DNA of 64,000 nt from Archegozetes longisetosus (lineage: Eukaryota; Arthropoda; Arachnida; Sarcoptiformes; Trhypochthoniidae): contig JAEMBT020000102.1 in assembly GCA_018873245.2 (NCBI GenBank), positions 1 to 64,000 on the forward strand, given 5' to 3'. Position numbers and translations under genes: made by a program. Positions within the stretch are counted from its first letter, which is position 1. Each line of letters starts with the position of its first letter. Shown here piece by piece: positions 25,611 through 37,594 of the stretch. Below the pieces are notes generated by a model. It saw only the letters and a program-made list of their open reading frames with translations. It was not told the origin of the DNA and did not search any database.

Positions 25611-26011
25611 CAAAATTAAACAAGGCAAAAGCTCAAAGTCGAGAGTTTAAAATTTGAAATGAAGTTTGATTTCGAAACTATAATTTTAGGATGCGAATCA
25701 AGATTTTGTTCTAAGCTATTTTGTGACACATAGTAAAGATTTTTAAGGTAACGAACATTTGACAACCAAAAGTTCCACAAGCTAAATGAAAAACATTCCT
25801 TAGTTATTTTGTTGTTGAAGTTCAATGATTTTGTATTCAAATCAAAATATTTAGCTTGAATTCAAGTTTAAAATAAATCTAACACTTGTCATAAATACTT
25901 CTGTTCCCTGGTAAGTTTTCATTTGAACAGTCGACAGAAATAAAAACATTCTCACAATGTGCAAAATATTTCTGTTGAGCATATCTTCACAATGATAGAA
26001 TCAGAACAGAG
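25611..26011 (-). other. 3-prime side of the GR gene, no exon recognised
   Basis: This is where a last exon with the seventh membrane segment would be expected. The open frame at 25840-25616 (minus) contains LSNVRYLKNLYYVS but no TY-x5-QF-type GR signature and no convincing membrane helix, so I do not annotate it as an exon. Confidence 0.4.
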
Positions 26012-27010
26012 TCAAAGCATTCTTTGACTAAATTCCAATTTTATACACGAATTACGGAAATCTTCAAACTGATCGGTCGTTCGTCTCAGGACAATCCAAT
26101 GAACTTTTATGATATCATTGGTAATAACTTCGTCCCAATTGTTGATCAGAATTTTGATTAATGTTTCGCTAAACTTAACTTTGGTTGAAATCGACTGAAG
26201 ACAAACGTGATAAGTAAACAGTAAAACAATTAAACAGAAGAGCGTTAGCAACGCGCGAAAATTCAAGACAATTAACGAATCTACACATAAGGATAGATAG
26301 AGTATAAAATATATGATTATATCTATTTTGATGAAATACTTAATAAAACGCATATTTCGACTGATATTACTTTTAAAACGAATGAAATCAAGAATCGTCC
26401 GATGTGTTGAATCAATCACGTGAACAGTTGGTATTTCTATTCGTCTTTCGAGTTGCTTAATAAACATTTTTAACAGCGATAAATATTGTCCATAAATGTT
26501 ATGATGAATTAAGTGCAAAATTATTTTCCAGCCATAGATGAAAATACAGTTAAATATGATACTTAAATCAGTATTGATTTGTAAAATTGTCTTATATTCC
26601 AAGTGTTCGATCGGCTCTTCGAATACTTTATTTGTGTGATGATAATTATGACGGAATAGAAGTGTGAGACCAGTTGCGCTTGATATCACGATTATCGCCA
26701 AAATTGTTGAATATTCATAGGATTCAGTTGTGGATACATATTTACTGTAACTATCGAGTTTTGTTTTCAGGAGTGATAGAAGCGAAGATCTTTCCTTAAT
26801 ATAGACATAAGACGTGAAAGTTGACATCACTGTAAAGCAAAGAAGGACTTTGATTACAGTTAAACTAACAGTGTCTTCGATTCTGATAATTAGCACGACT
26901 TTGATTATCGTAAAACATATGAACAACAAAGTGAATATGGAGAATATCTTATTAATTATTCGTCTGTCAAAGTTTTTCAGGCCATATATTAGTAACACGT
27001 TGTCTAACAT
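26012..27010 (-). CDS. Gustatory-receptor-like chemoreceptor GR-c, 332 codons
   Basis: This is the only long open host gene in the window. It encodes a multi-pass membrane protein of the arthropod GR type, a ligand-gated channel family of chemosensory neurons. Membrane segments lie at about residues 21-43, 49-71, 101-119, 144-168, 222-249 and 251-272. Between the fourth and fifth is the long cytoplasmic loop typical of GRs (KMFIKQLERRIE ... DSTHRTILDFI). The C-terminal part (ILINNWDEVITNDI ... RTTDQFEDF) fits the third cytoplasmic loop, but the seventh membrane helix and its TY-x5-QF signature are missing before the stop. A GTAATT splice donor could fall at codon 318/319 (26055), removing the last 14 residues and joining a later exon I could not find. 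The start MLDN is shared by all four copies. Upstream, an acceptor-like AG of the paralogues is AA here and a stop lies in frame. The assignment rests on topology and pattern, since sequence similarity in GRs is low. It could be intact with a missed exon, or a recent pseudogene. Confidence 0.72.
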   Translation of the reverse strand: MLDNVLLIYGLKNFDRRIINKIFSIFTLLFICFTIIKVVLIIRIEDTVSLTVIKVLLCFTVMSTFTSYVYIKERSSLLSLLKTKLDSYSKYVSTTESYEYSTILAIIVISSATGLTLLFRHNYHHTNKVFEEPIEHLEYKTILQINTDLSIIFNCIFIYGWKIILHLIHHNIYGQYLSLLKMFIKQLERRIEIPTVHVIDSTHRTILDFIRFKSNISRNMRFIKYFIKIDIIIYFILYLSLCVDSLIVLNFRALLTLFCLIVLLFTYHVCLQSISTKVKFSETLIKILINNWDEVITNDIIKVHWIVLRRTTDQFEDFRNSCIKLEFSQRML

Positions 27011-28600
27011 GATTGTAGGAATAATCTCAGGTAGAGTTTAAATTTGAAAATCGAAATTCTGGTTGTTCAACATTGTAAGAAGTTTTATTAGCTCAATCTG
27101 TTATTACAGAACTTGTACTCACTTATCTATAAATAAAATTAAGCACAAATATATACGTTTTATTAAAAGGAAAATTCTCGTTCTAAAATCTCTAGAATTC
27201 TGCATGCGTCATGCTCCCTTTAACCAATAACGCTTTAACCTTTTTAATCAAATCACTCCAGTGTAAAGCAGTTTGTTAAACTTCAAAACATCAAAATTCA
27301 AACTGAAAAACTATTTCGAAATGATAAATGTATTCAACTAGTTTTCCACAGGCATTCAAACTTCAATATGAGCAGAATCTGTTCGATGCATAGCTAATAG
27401 TAAAATTCTGCTTGCAATTTTTACTATTTTCACGTTAATTTTTTCTTGCACATAAAATCTTGAAAAACATAACAGCGAGCTCTATATTTTTCACCTATTC
27501 AGATCAGGATCTTCAACATGATATCAATGAACTAAGCTTGGTTATCAGAAAAAACTATATGTAAATGAAAGCTTGGTTGGTGCGTTAAAGACCTTTTTGA
27601 GTTCAAAATTTGATATTTAATTTTAATTGCTATAGTTTTAAAAAGGTGTTGACTAATTAGTCAATCGAAAATATGTTTTTAAACTTTTTTAGCCTCAGTC
27701 ATACTGATAAAAATTTACCAATAACAACTGCAACGTTTAAGAATTCGATTTCGAAATTTTTGTTATAATGAATTATCGACACGGAATATAAACAACAAAA
27801 GTAGAGCGTAGTTATTGTCAGTTCACTTGCATTGTTGGTTTCTTCAATCTTCAGAAATAATCTGCTCATTTATGATCAACTTTTGTAAAATCACTTATAA
27901 GAGATCGAACGAATAGAAGTCAATGTTAAGATTTATGTTAACATCAGTGAACTCGGATAGAGTAATCGAAATATAAACTTGCCATTTGATTTTACTAGTA
28001 ATCAGACAGACAACTTCTTTGTGAACCCCTGACACATTAAAAACCATTAAGTATAATCACAGGATTTATATTAGGATTTATCTAACTAATATTTAGTACC
28101 AAGCTTATAATCGATTGAATTTATGGTTGATGGTATATCTTTTAGCACAAAAATTGAACACTCCTTGTAATTGGCTTTTAGGTTGAGACGTGCTTTATGA
28201 ATGAAATTTAAGCGAAAATAAATTCAATTTTAGATAAGTGTTGATGATGAGTTATTTGGATGCTTGAAATCAATATAATTTTTAATAAGATATCTTAGAA
28301 AGTTCTTCATTTAGAGTGCTTTATAAGATAGCTACCAATGCATTTCAAGATTGAAGATGAAAAGTATGGAACACTTGAAAGTAATTCTTTTCATGGGTAA
28401 AAAAATGTACAACTTGTGCTCAATTATACTATAAGAGCTCTTAATACTGGAAAAACATCGTCTACAAATTGTGTGGATCTGGAAATGTAGATCAGAAGTT
28501 GAGCAGCACAATCTGAGTGGGTCGAAACACTGATTTTTCAAACTTGCAGACCCTTATAATGTAATCTGGATTTTGCAAAGGCAGTCTTAGGTATTTCTCA
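27011..28600 (-). repeat. Upstream flank of GR-c and further flank repeats
   Basis: No gene is seen. The block at about 27290-27545 is the minus-orientation copy of the GR-flank block, roughly 280-530 bp before the start codon, the same spacing as in GR-b. A diverged unit with the gatatcttagaaagttcttc phrase follows near 28250-28480. No clear TATA box could be assigned. Confidence 0.55.
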
Positions 28601-31600
28601 CTCTAAATAGTCGCTTAGATTGCTTTTATTACAAAGGTAATTTAATCAATTCAAATTGTTCCGGAGAGATTGAATGTCATCAAAAGTTTGGTAAGTGATC
28701 TAATTGAAATTTAAACTGTTCAATGTTCAACATTGTTTCATCGAATCAAAGCGTTCAGAGTACTCGACAAAATGAAAGCGTTTAATTTCATGTTTCAGCC
28801 TCAATCCAAAAATTGTAATCACAACTCTAGTTATCAATTAATCTAATGTCACTTCTGATATTTATTAATCTATAATTAATTATTAAAATATCGCAGTTTT
28901 GAACAATGAAAAATAATAAAATTGACGATGAATTTATTGAATAACTCAAAGCAGAAAATATTGATCACACACAGTTTGACTATTTATATCGATTTTTTAC
29001 CAAATAAATGCAAACGAGAAAATTCTTGGTTTTCCCGATGTATATGTATTTGAATAGGTTTATCAGTTTTCGTACGTTAAGCCGTTATGAATTCGTACAA
29101 TTGTTAGGATAATGTGAGAAAATATGAAAAGCAATTTGATCAATAGACTGTCTTCTTTGTGAAATGTAGATAAAGTGAAACCATTCTATAACTTGATTAT
29201 CTATTTCGAGTTATTCTTAGTCTTCAAACTCAATGTGAGACAAGCCTTATGAGAAATCTAATGTGGAAGATGATCAATTTGTTGGAAAGTCTTCAAATCA
29301 AATGTAAATTTGCTTCATCCTAACCAAAACAAATATTAGTTACTATTTTGTTAAGGCCAAGAAGGAAATACGTGTGAATTTATTTAATATTCTTTAACGC
29401 TTTCACCTTAATATTAATATTTGTTGAGCTACTTCTGTATCCTCTGGCTTCGTATTAAAGTTTTTACAAATTGTTGTTATTCTAATAGAAAGTTATGACA
29501 GAATTCATGCATTCATTTAATTTGATGTAGAATATGACAAATGTTAGGAATTGCGACACTTTGATCAGTTTTATATTCTTCAACTCTTTCATTGACTGTA
29601 AACGTTATGTCGAGTATTATATAAAAAGCGAAGACATTATACAGGATATTCTTCATACTAATATATGTATTGCTACCTAACTTGAAACAGACTTGAAGCT
29701 TAGATACGATTTAATAAAATTTGAGATCAAACTTTTGTTTATGTCATGTGAAACCGGGTTATCTTATAAGTGGATTATCAGGATTTTCAATTAAAGCAAA
29801 TTTGAAAAATTGAAAGATTTAGAATTTTACTTTTTCTACCAAACTACAAGTTCTTGACATCTATCAAAACATGTATGAAATGAAAAGTATGAAAGCTGAA
29901 AAGCAGCAAACAGAAGTAAATCTTTCAATACAGATATTGTATATTATATGATGGACGGTCAATAACAAGATTAAACTCGAGTTAAAAATTTAGATGTTTT
30001 CATTGAACAAGTCACGTACTTTTAACTTGATACGAAGTTTGAAATGTTTCAAACACTTAATATGGTTTATTTTCTAGAGCATAAAAACAGGAAGTCTAAA
30101 GTCTAAAACATTTTTTGAATTTCGCTATGAATTTGTACGATTATATTAGGATAGTTTGAATAATGAAGATATGATGTAATAATCAATTCTATCGCTTGAT
30201 CATCTAATTAAAGCTATTCTTACTCTTCTAGTATAATGCAATTCAGATTTGATGACAAATCTAATGCGAAAAGTATCAAATTGCTTTGATAGTGTTGAAG
30301 TGAAATTAAATTTCTTTCTATCAAAGCATAAAATAATAATTAGTCAGGCTATGTAGGAATTTTGGGTGAATATCGAATGGTTTTTGTTCAATCTTTTCAT
30401 ATCAAAATTGATCATTTGTTGAGTTATTTTTACATTCTCTAGTTACATATTAAAATTATCAGAAATTGAATTGTTATTATGCTAATAGAAAGTCATGACA
30501 ATTCAAGCATCAATGGAATTTTATGTGAAAATAAGATATTAGGAATTAGATAGCTTTGAGCAGCTTACATACTCTCCAACTTTACAGTAACAATAAATGT
30601 GATATTGAGTATTAAAAGCAAAGTCATTATGCAGAATATCCTACATATCAATATATATATTAAGTTGCGTAACTTGAAACAGACTTTATACCTATAAGTA
30701 ATTGAATAAAATCGAAATCTGGTTCGTCACATAAAATAGTGTTCTTAGATTTTTCAATTCGAAGCAAATTTTAAAGTTCAGAGATTTGGGATTTTGCTTT
30801 TCCTATCAAGCTATAAATTATGATGCTATAGAGTATAGATTAAAATTTTAGATTCCCCAATGTATTATAGATGATTCTTACATTTTCAAATTACATTTTC
30901 AATTATAATTTATTTCTCGAAAATGGTTGATATGTCAAGAGATTACTTGTTACAAAGTAGAACATTTGAGTGAAATAATGATTAAACGCGTATTTTTCAG
31001 ATAATTACTGGTAAATTTCAAATGATAAACTGTGTGATATTTTGTGATTAGTTAAATACAAAAACAATGTTTTATGAATACTATAGTACTTGTGAGTGAG
31101 TTATAAATCACACAAAACTGGTTTGTACCTAATTCAATATTTATGTACATTATTATGCATATTAATAATTTTTGCATCTAATTAATGGGGAAATATCTAT
31201 CGTGGTTCACTTTATATATATTTACAAATAATATATTGACAAATATGTGTATTTTCGTTCGATCATCTTTAATTAGTATTCATAACAATTTCAAGTTTGA
31301 ACTTACTTCAAGAAACTACTGTTACAAGACATCGAAAATTCTGTCTTACCGTATTACAAGCTTTATGGAAATATCTTAATATACGCGTGGAACCTCTCAA
31401 ACTCGATTTCATAAAAATTCACTAAACAAATGATTGATAGTTAATTTTGATTTATTATTCATGTTAAACCTAAGTCCATATTATTGAGAAACACCGTAAC
31501 TATAGCCAGGATACGGTAATCAATACGAGTGTTAAGCAAACACATATTTTCTATTTGTTCGATTCTAATGCATGGAAAATAGAGTTCATTGCTTACAAAT

Positions 31601-31700
31601 GTGCCCTATGACAAGCGCAGCATTCCCCTAGCATAACTTATATAACTCAACCAAATGTAGTCGCATTATAATTAAATTAGATGATTTATTCACAAATAAT
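28601..31700 (-). repeat. Older inverted-duplication arm (matches 48.6-51.5 kb) with array-type repeats
   Basis: Array-type units in minus orientation occur near 29620-29710 and 30590-30690. Between about 30800 and 31620 the sequence matches the reverse complement of about 49560-48600: for example ctcgaaaatggttga / gagtgaaat at 30914-30980, an extended match around ctgtcttaccgtattacaagc at 31350, and gagtgttaagcaaacacat at 31528. No gene is seen; the small frame at 31185-31379 has no family features. Confidence 0.6.
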
Positions 31701-32374
31701 AGGACAGTCGTGTTTAATGTACTGTGCCTAGGACAATATTCGAAGTATTCGACCCTGTTCTACGTGTATTACATTTCGAAAACATGAAATTTGCATTTAT
31801 ATCATTTTATAAACTGTTTTACATTAAAGGTTCAATTAGTCAACCTAAAAATGTTTGCAGACTGGCATAACTTTTATTGCTTTTTAATCTCGATTAATAA
31901 ATGCATATCTTTAGACTTTATATGAATATAAATTAAGATTTCTTATGAATAACTTGTTATTCTTTTCTCACATTTAATATTATTGCCTTCAAAATGCTTT
32001 GAATGCATTGATTTTGATTGAGAGGCATTAATTAGTTTTTCAGCAATTTTAAAACATTTCAATTATGTAATCTTATTTTCATATTTTTTCTTTATATTAA
32101 TCTCTTTGCAGTATTTAATTTAGGGTTTGTCTCTCGAGTTACATAAATTTAATACATTTCTACGAATAAGCTATAAATTAAATGAACTACAAACTAAATC
32201 AAATCAGTTGTTGAGCCATTCGGAGGTTCTAGTTTGAGTTTAATTTTCGGAGCTCGAGAGGGAATACTGTGCTGATGAGTTATCGAGGTTTTGAAGCTCA
32301 TTTGCAGGAGTATTGAGATCGATAAACGCCTATTCCTAAATAAACTTTGCAAACCTTGAAAATATGGGGTATTA
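31701..32374. other. AT-rich sequence, nothing recognised
   Basis: No coding or repeat feature is recognised beyond a possible faint continuation of the mirror match to 48.0-48.6 kb. A slightly GC-richer tract at about 32235-32330 (gagctcgagagggaatac) has no identifiable role. Confidence 0.4.
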
Positions 32375-33386
32375 AATTTGATTACAATTGTTTTGAATGT
32401 TTATAACTTTTTAATTTATTAACAGTTATAAAAAAATCTAAAGTACTAACTAGATTTGGTCCAGTTCCTTGTGCTTTAGTTGGATTTTGATCTCAGAAAT
32501 ATTGTTTGTGAGTAATCGTGGAAAGATTAATTTAAAAATTTACTAAAATTCGTCCTGAAATTTTTTTACGTTTTATAACTTGAAACTACAAAGTATATTT
32601 CAGATTTTTCAGTTCTATTTAGTAAAGCTTAGAAAATGAGTCGATAAATGTTTCAGAAAACTTTTGAAAATTTATTCATTTGATCATGTTAGTTTGTTAT
32701 ACATTACTGTATCGATACAGTGAAGTTAAAATTTGTAAATTTATCAAAGTAAGAGCTTTTGGAAAAGTAAAGTAGAAATCAAACGGCGATTAAGTAGGAA
32801 TCGTATTGACTACATTAATGTTTAACAAACTACATAGTCAAATAAGTAATTTTTAAAAATTTTCTGAAACACTTATCGACTCATTTTCCAGACTTTACCA
32901 AATAGAACTGAAAAATCTGAAATATACCTTGTAGTTTTCAAGTTATAAAATATTTGTTGTCAAAAATTTTAGGATAAATTTTTGAATATTTTTTAAAAAT
33001 ATTCCATCTACGATTACTCACAAACAATACTTCCGAAATCAAAATCGAGCTAAAGCATAAGGAATTAGATCAAAGGAGGATTTGGTGGCTCCATAGAAAA
33101 TTCCCTTGAGACACCGATTTCTTTGAAATTTTTTATTCAAAAAGAACACTAAAAAAGAATATATGTTTGTGCTTATCACTTTGAGATTGGACACGCCTGA
33201 GCGCTGCAAAAAATTCCAGAAGTTTGAATTTTCAAATTTTTATTGTAAGAAAACCGTTAGAGATATTTTGAAAATTTGTTCACTAAAACTTAAAGTTTGA
33301 ATACAAGTTTATGAGAGAAAAAATTATCATAAATTTTTCATTATTAAGAAAGTTATAAAGGTAATAAAATTTCAAAAATTTATTTA

Positions 33387-33493
33387 AACATGTTACCCCG
33401 AAAGGGCTAGCTTGGCAATTTTTCCTAAAGAACAACTTTATCTAAAGAAGCTTTGGTTAAAAGGAAAAGCTAGCCCTTTTGGGGTAACATGTT
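33387..33493. repeat. Hairpin near the TE1 terminus
   Basis: Inverted repeat of about 27 bp (33387-33413 and 33467-33493) around acatgttacccc and gggctagctt, with one mismatch and a 53-base loop. It lies inside TE1 between the element end and the transposase gene, where subterminal hairpins or transcript terminators may sit. Confidence 0.85.
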
Positions 33494-33653
33494 GAAAAAA
33501 TACAAAATCCAAAAATACATAGTAATTATGAATGAAGCAAAGTTTATTTTTAAAATGTTTAAAATCTGTAAATTTTCCACTCTCTTTTCGGCTCTCCTTC
33601 CAACTCTTCTTCCGACTCTCCTTCTGACTATTCATCAGTTGATTCCAAGACTA

Positions 33654-35842
33654 TTAGATTCGGGTCAGCATGTGGAAATAGTCCAGATAGGATTGACGCA
33701 GGATTTTTATGCTCTTCCGGTGACGACCGTAAGAAAAATAATAATGAAGTGATGCAACGTGTGCACAACAGCCCAACGTTAGTAAACCATTTTTACAACT
33801 ATATATCCATGAAGTAATTGAATCTTTCCCAGACTTTAAAGGATCAAATTCAATGTATACATTGTATTTAACTGCTCTATGTCGTGATAATAGTTTTGCA
33901 TGAATTAAGTTATTATCTTGTCTTGCCACTAAAGAGTATTTTCCATTTTCTGTTATATGCTGAGCAATGTGTGAAAGAGCCTGCTTCAATTGATATGTTC
34001 CTAGTGTTATAAAGTAAAGATCTTGAAGTGTTAATAGCGGAAAATCAGGGTTAAATTCGCATAAATCAATATTTATGAAGCCACTTGTTTTACGATCTAA
34101 TCTGTTTTGCTCAACGAAATCCAATAAAGGGTTTGTAGTAAACTGCTCTCTTTCACGAATAGATTCCGTGATGATTTCTGAGAATATTACATCAGATTCA
34201 ATTGGTACAAAAAAATAGTTAAGAATCGACGCTGCAATACGACAATCTGTAGAAATATGTGGTAGGCTTTTGTTCTGAATAACTTTATCTAGATATCTGA
34301 AATATGTTTTAAGTCTTCCAATGGCAACCTCAACTTTATAACGTAGTTTAGTTACTTTTCTAGATTTGTTTGCGTGTTCACAGGCCAATTGTTTCGAGTT
34401 TCTATCCAGAATCTCTGGCATTTCGACTTGGTATCCTAATCTCGCATTTTATTAGCTGCATCACGAAAGCCACGGTCGAAAATAAAGATGTCTCCCTTCC
34501 TGAAAAAGTCACAGAATTTCTTCTTCTGCGCTAGTTCTAACATTATCGTAGCATCATTAGATGTTGCATCGTGTGCTTCAAATACGTCAATATAATAACT
34601 GTCTGTTGTGATTCCAACAAATGGTTTGACTAGTGGTCGTTTCTTCTGTCCACTATAAAGCTTCTTTTGTACAAAATAGTTTGAACTCTTTTGACAATAT
34701 GCATAAGTTCCGTCCCATATTGTTATTAGCTTTCCATGTGCATTTAAAACTCCTCTAGCGATTTTCGATGTGTTGCTGATTATAAGTTGTTCGCGATCAA
34801 GGGCTTCGAATCCTATTGATCTTGGTAGGAAATCATTAACGAAGCATGTTCTTGTTTCATTGATTATTTCAACAACTTTTTGAAAAGACTGAATCCCAAA
34901 TAAAGTGGCAATCACTTTAAGTGGACATCCATTTTAAGGCGAAAAAGGAAAACAGCTAACATAACTGCTGGATTGTGTGATTTCATTTGTATGGATGGTA
35001 TCTGCTGGAGAAGATCAACAAACCTTAACTTGTTGATACCAGTCAGATTTTCAGTCTTTATAACTGATATTATCCATATTTTCAAAAAGATTTTCTGGTT
35101 TGTTTTGAGCCGATTCTCTCAATATATTAATAAGATCAGTGACTTCATTTTCATTACAATGAGATTCTTTAGTATGAGTGCGAATGAGATGCTCATGGTC
35201 AGGTTTTATAGTCTTGTCTGCTTCCAAATGTAAATCGCATATTCTTGATTCATCGCTAATCCAAATTCCATATTTCACAGGAAAATCTATTTTAACACTT
35301 TTACTAAGTATATGAAGACTTTTTGTCACTTTAGGGCATATTAAGCGATGGCTGTGTTTTTATTGTACTGGCAATTTTCAGTGTTGTAAGATTTTGTTTC
35401 TATTTCTGCTTCAATGTCCTCTAATGTTGTATTTAGAGAAAACTGAGAAGGTGGAGTCATCACTAGATTCGCTTGATTATTCAGATGAGAAAGGACTCCT
35501 TAATCGAAATTTTTTTACTAGTTGAGACGATGTTGTTGGAATAGGAACTGAAGTTGATGGAAATAAACTATCTGTAGGCACTGTTACTAAACTTGTACTG
35601 CCACTTGTATTTTGAGATCTCAATTTATTTAACTTGTGTCTGCATGTGTTGCACAAAAAGTCATCAAGTGTTACAGTTTTGACTGGTATATTATTGTTGT
35701 TTCGGATTTTAGCGACAATCCCAAAGTCATTTGCTGTGATCTTCTTCATTGATGTTTTCGACACTTTATCAAGTCGTTTATCGAAGCCACCACAAAACTT
35801 CTTACTAAGGTATACTTTAGACGACATATTGTGCGTATTCAA
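33654..35842 (-). pseudogene. Broken DDE_Tnp_4-type transposase with C-terminal SWIM zinc finger
   Basis: Blocks in order on the minus strand are: an N-terminal part (35842-35477) with MKKITANDFGIVAKIRNNNN and C-N-T-C-R-H, which looks like a zinc-binding module; a variable linker (35329-35051); LTGINKLRFVDLLQQIPS and VMLAVFLFRLK just after; then the catalytic region (34915-34436) with TLFGIQSFQKV, the first Asp in ITIWDGTYAYCQKSSNY, LVKPFVGITT, and the second Asp in FIFDRGFRDA; then (34421-33654) KLRYKVEVAIGRLKTYF with the last Glu, and ITSWIYSCKNGLLTLGCCAH, a SWIM-type CxC...CxH finger. At least four frame changes break it: near 35470, 35330, 34930 and 34435. It is a dead copy of a transposase that would act in the nucleus on its own ends. 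Confidence 0.9.
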
Positions 35843-36584
35843 AATAATTATTTAACTCAAAGATATAATATTCTTAGTTGCGCCCTGGTAACCCGTTGTG
35901 TTCTACTAAGAATTTGATGAATTTGATGATATTTGTAAATTTCTATTCATGCCCCAGTCAAATCATGATTTTTTCAATGACAGCTTTTAAATTTGAAAAA
36001 TTAGTCTCTTTATACGAGAAATCTTAATTTTATTCAATTTTTATTCATTTTAAAATTATTTTGAATATGTCTAAAATAATAAATGTTAAAAAAATTCAAA
36101 CCCCATCATTTTATAATAATTATAGAATTTTTATTGAGTTTTGAAATCATATTTATTAAATACTGCTTGAATAAACTTCAGTCAGGTTCTCAAATAAAAC
36201 ATCTTAAATTTATCTAAAGTTCATCAGTCAAGAGTGTCAACTTTGCAATGAAAGATGCTTAGTTTGAAACTACTTTTCATAAATATTTTTTCAAGCTTCC
36301 TTATTAATCTTTTCATTAATTAAAATTTTTTCATTTGCAAAAAATCATATTATTTCTCATTTTTGATCAGCTAAAATTCGATTTTTCACATCTATTTTGT
36401 TAATGTTTTTAAAAAATTGCACAAAAATAACAATAAATACGATAAAATTTAATTTTTTTTGCATTATAAATGAGTTCAATTGGTTTTTTCTCCATGTTTT
36501 GAAAAAAATTATTTTATCCATTTTTGAGGGGAAGGGCCAATGTTATAATGGAATCCTCCTTTAGTTGTTACTTTAGATTTTTCT

Positions 36585-37100
36585 ATGACTACATATTGAC
36601 TTGTAATACATCAAATTAAAGCTTATGAATAGAACTTTAACCATATGTCCAGATATTTACTATTTTTTAAATATTTCTTCAATTCAAAGTAAACTTAATC
36701 GTGTAGACATATAAAAATTTTGTAATAAAGTTTAATACTTCGAAGCAAAGTTGAGCTTTGATTGATTTCATTAATCTTGAATCGGATGTATTGTTATCTT
36801 ATTCGCAAAAACTTTATCTTTAAAGTAACCCCAGAGAAAAAATTAGGGCTATTCATATCAGATGACCGGGCAAACAATACAATAGCAATTCTTCAGTTGT
36901 AAAAACACTTCCTATCTGAGATTAATCAAATCAATCAAAACTCAACCTTGCTGCGAAGTATCCAACTTTATTACATGATGCTCATAGATCTTTGGATGAT
37001 TAAATTCACTTACATATCGAAAAATTGTGAATAACTGAACATATAGTTAAAATTCTATTCATTAGCTTTAATTTGACGCATCACAATTCAATATATGCTT
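36585..37100. mobile_element. Foldback element FB-B inside FB-A
   Basis: A 510-bp palindromic element. The left half (catattgacttgtaat, tcaaattaaagct, gaatagaa-n-ttaac) returns inverted at 37016-37100, and the inner parts (gttgagctttgattgattt at about 36750) pair with about 36915-36950. Arms are about 240 bp at roughly 75-80% identity. It interrupts the right arm of FB-A just outside TE1. Confidence 0.75.
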
Positions 37101-37142
37101 GTAATTAAAAAGCTAAACATTCAAAATAATTGTAATCGAGTA

Positions 37143-37391
37143 TAACACCCTACAGATCGCTAATTTGGATCTAAAGATATTCAAATATCTTTACTTGTAA
37201 GAGTAACTCCACTCGAAGGAGAGTGCTTTGTGTTTTCTAATTGCTTTTAATCTTATGCAAACTTTTATTACAAATGATTTATAAACGTCAAATAAAAATG
37301 AAACGGATTTTTGCAACACACTTTAATAAGTGTTTCATTATAACGATTTTCACATTATGTATAGTGATTTACAAAGGAAGTGATTTCTATT
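37143..37391. other. Short intervening sequence, nothing recognised
   Basis: AT-rich sequence between FB-A and the next transposon. Confidence 0.4.
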
Positions 37392-37594
37392 AGGCTTAAT
37401 CCTTTAAGTACGTATGCAAAAAAGTCAAATTTTAGACCACACCCCCATTTTCGCATTTGTACGCAATATATAAAAAGTTAAATAGTACGTTCGCATTGAC
37501 TTTTATTTCCTCTCCCCAATAAATAATTTACACAACACTTAATTGTAATGAATTTTATACGTTATTTAACTAAGATCATTTATGATATAAATAT

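Larger units (their letters stand above)
33072..36562 (-). mobile_element. DNA transposon with DDE_Tnp_4/SWIM transposase (TE1)
   Basis: An element of about 3.5 kb inserted in the right arm of FB-A. The ends share a short inverted repeat, aaaggaggatt, at 33072-33082 and 36552-36562; beyond this the termini are only weakly alike. Comparing with the uninterrupted left arm of FB-A (caaatctagtt) suggests insertion between caaa and tttagtt with no obvious target duplication. A broken transposase gene lies at 33654-35842 (minus) and a hairpin at 33387-33493. 35860-36550 is AT-rich and noncoding. The protein type is the one found in IS5/Harbinger-related (ISL2EU-like) eukaryotic transposons. Confidence 0.8.
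32375..37142. mobile_element. Foldback element FB-A split by two later insertions
   Basis: The left arm at about 32375-32706 is the reverse complement of 32818-33075 plus its displaced remainder at 36563-36588 and about 37100-37142. The clearest pairing is attgtttgtgagtaatcgt at 32501-32519 with its complement at 33009-33027. The spacer is about 110 bp. The right arm is interrupted by a 3.5-kb transposon (33072-36562) and by a second foldback (36585-37100). Without them the element would be about 780 bp. It has no coding capacity; the family is unknown. Confidence 0.75.

Noticed and set aside
25616-25840. Last exon of GR-c
   Set aside because: It is in the right place and on the right strand, but has no hydrophobic helix and no GR signature.
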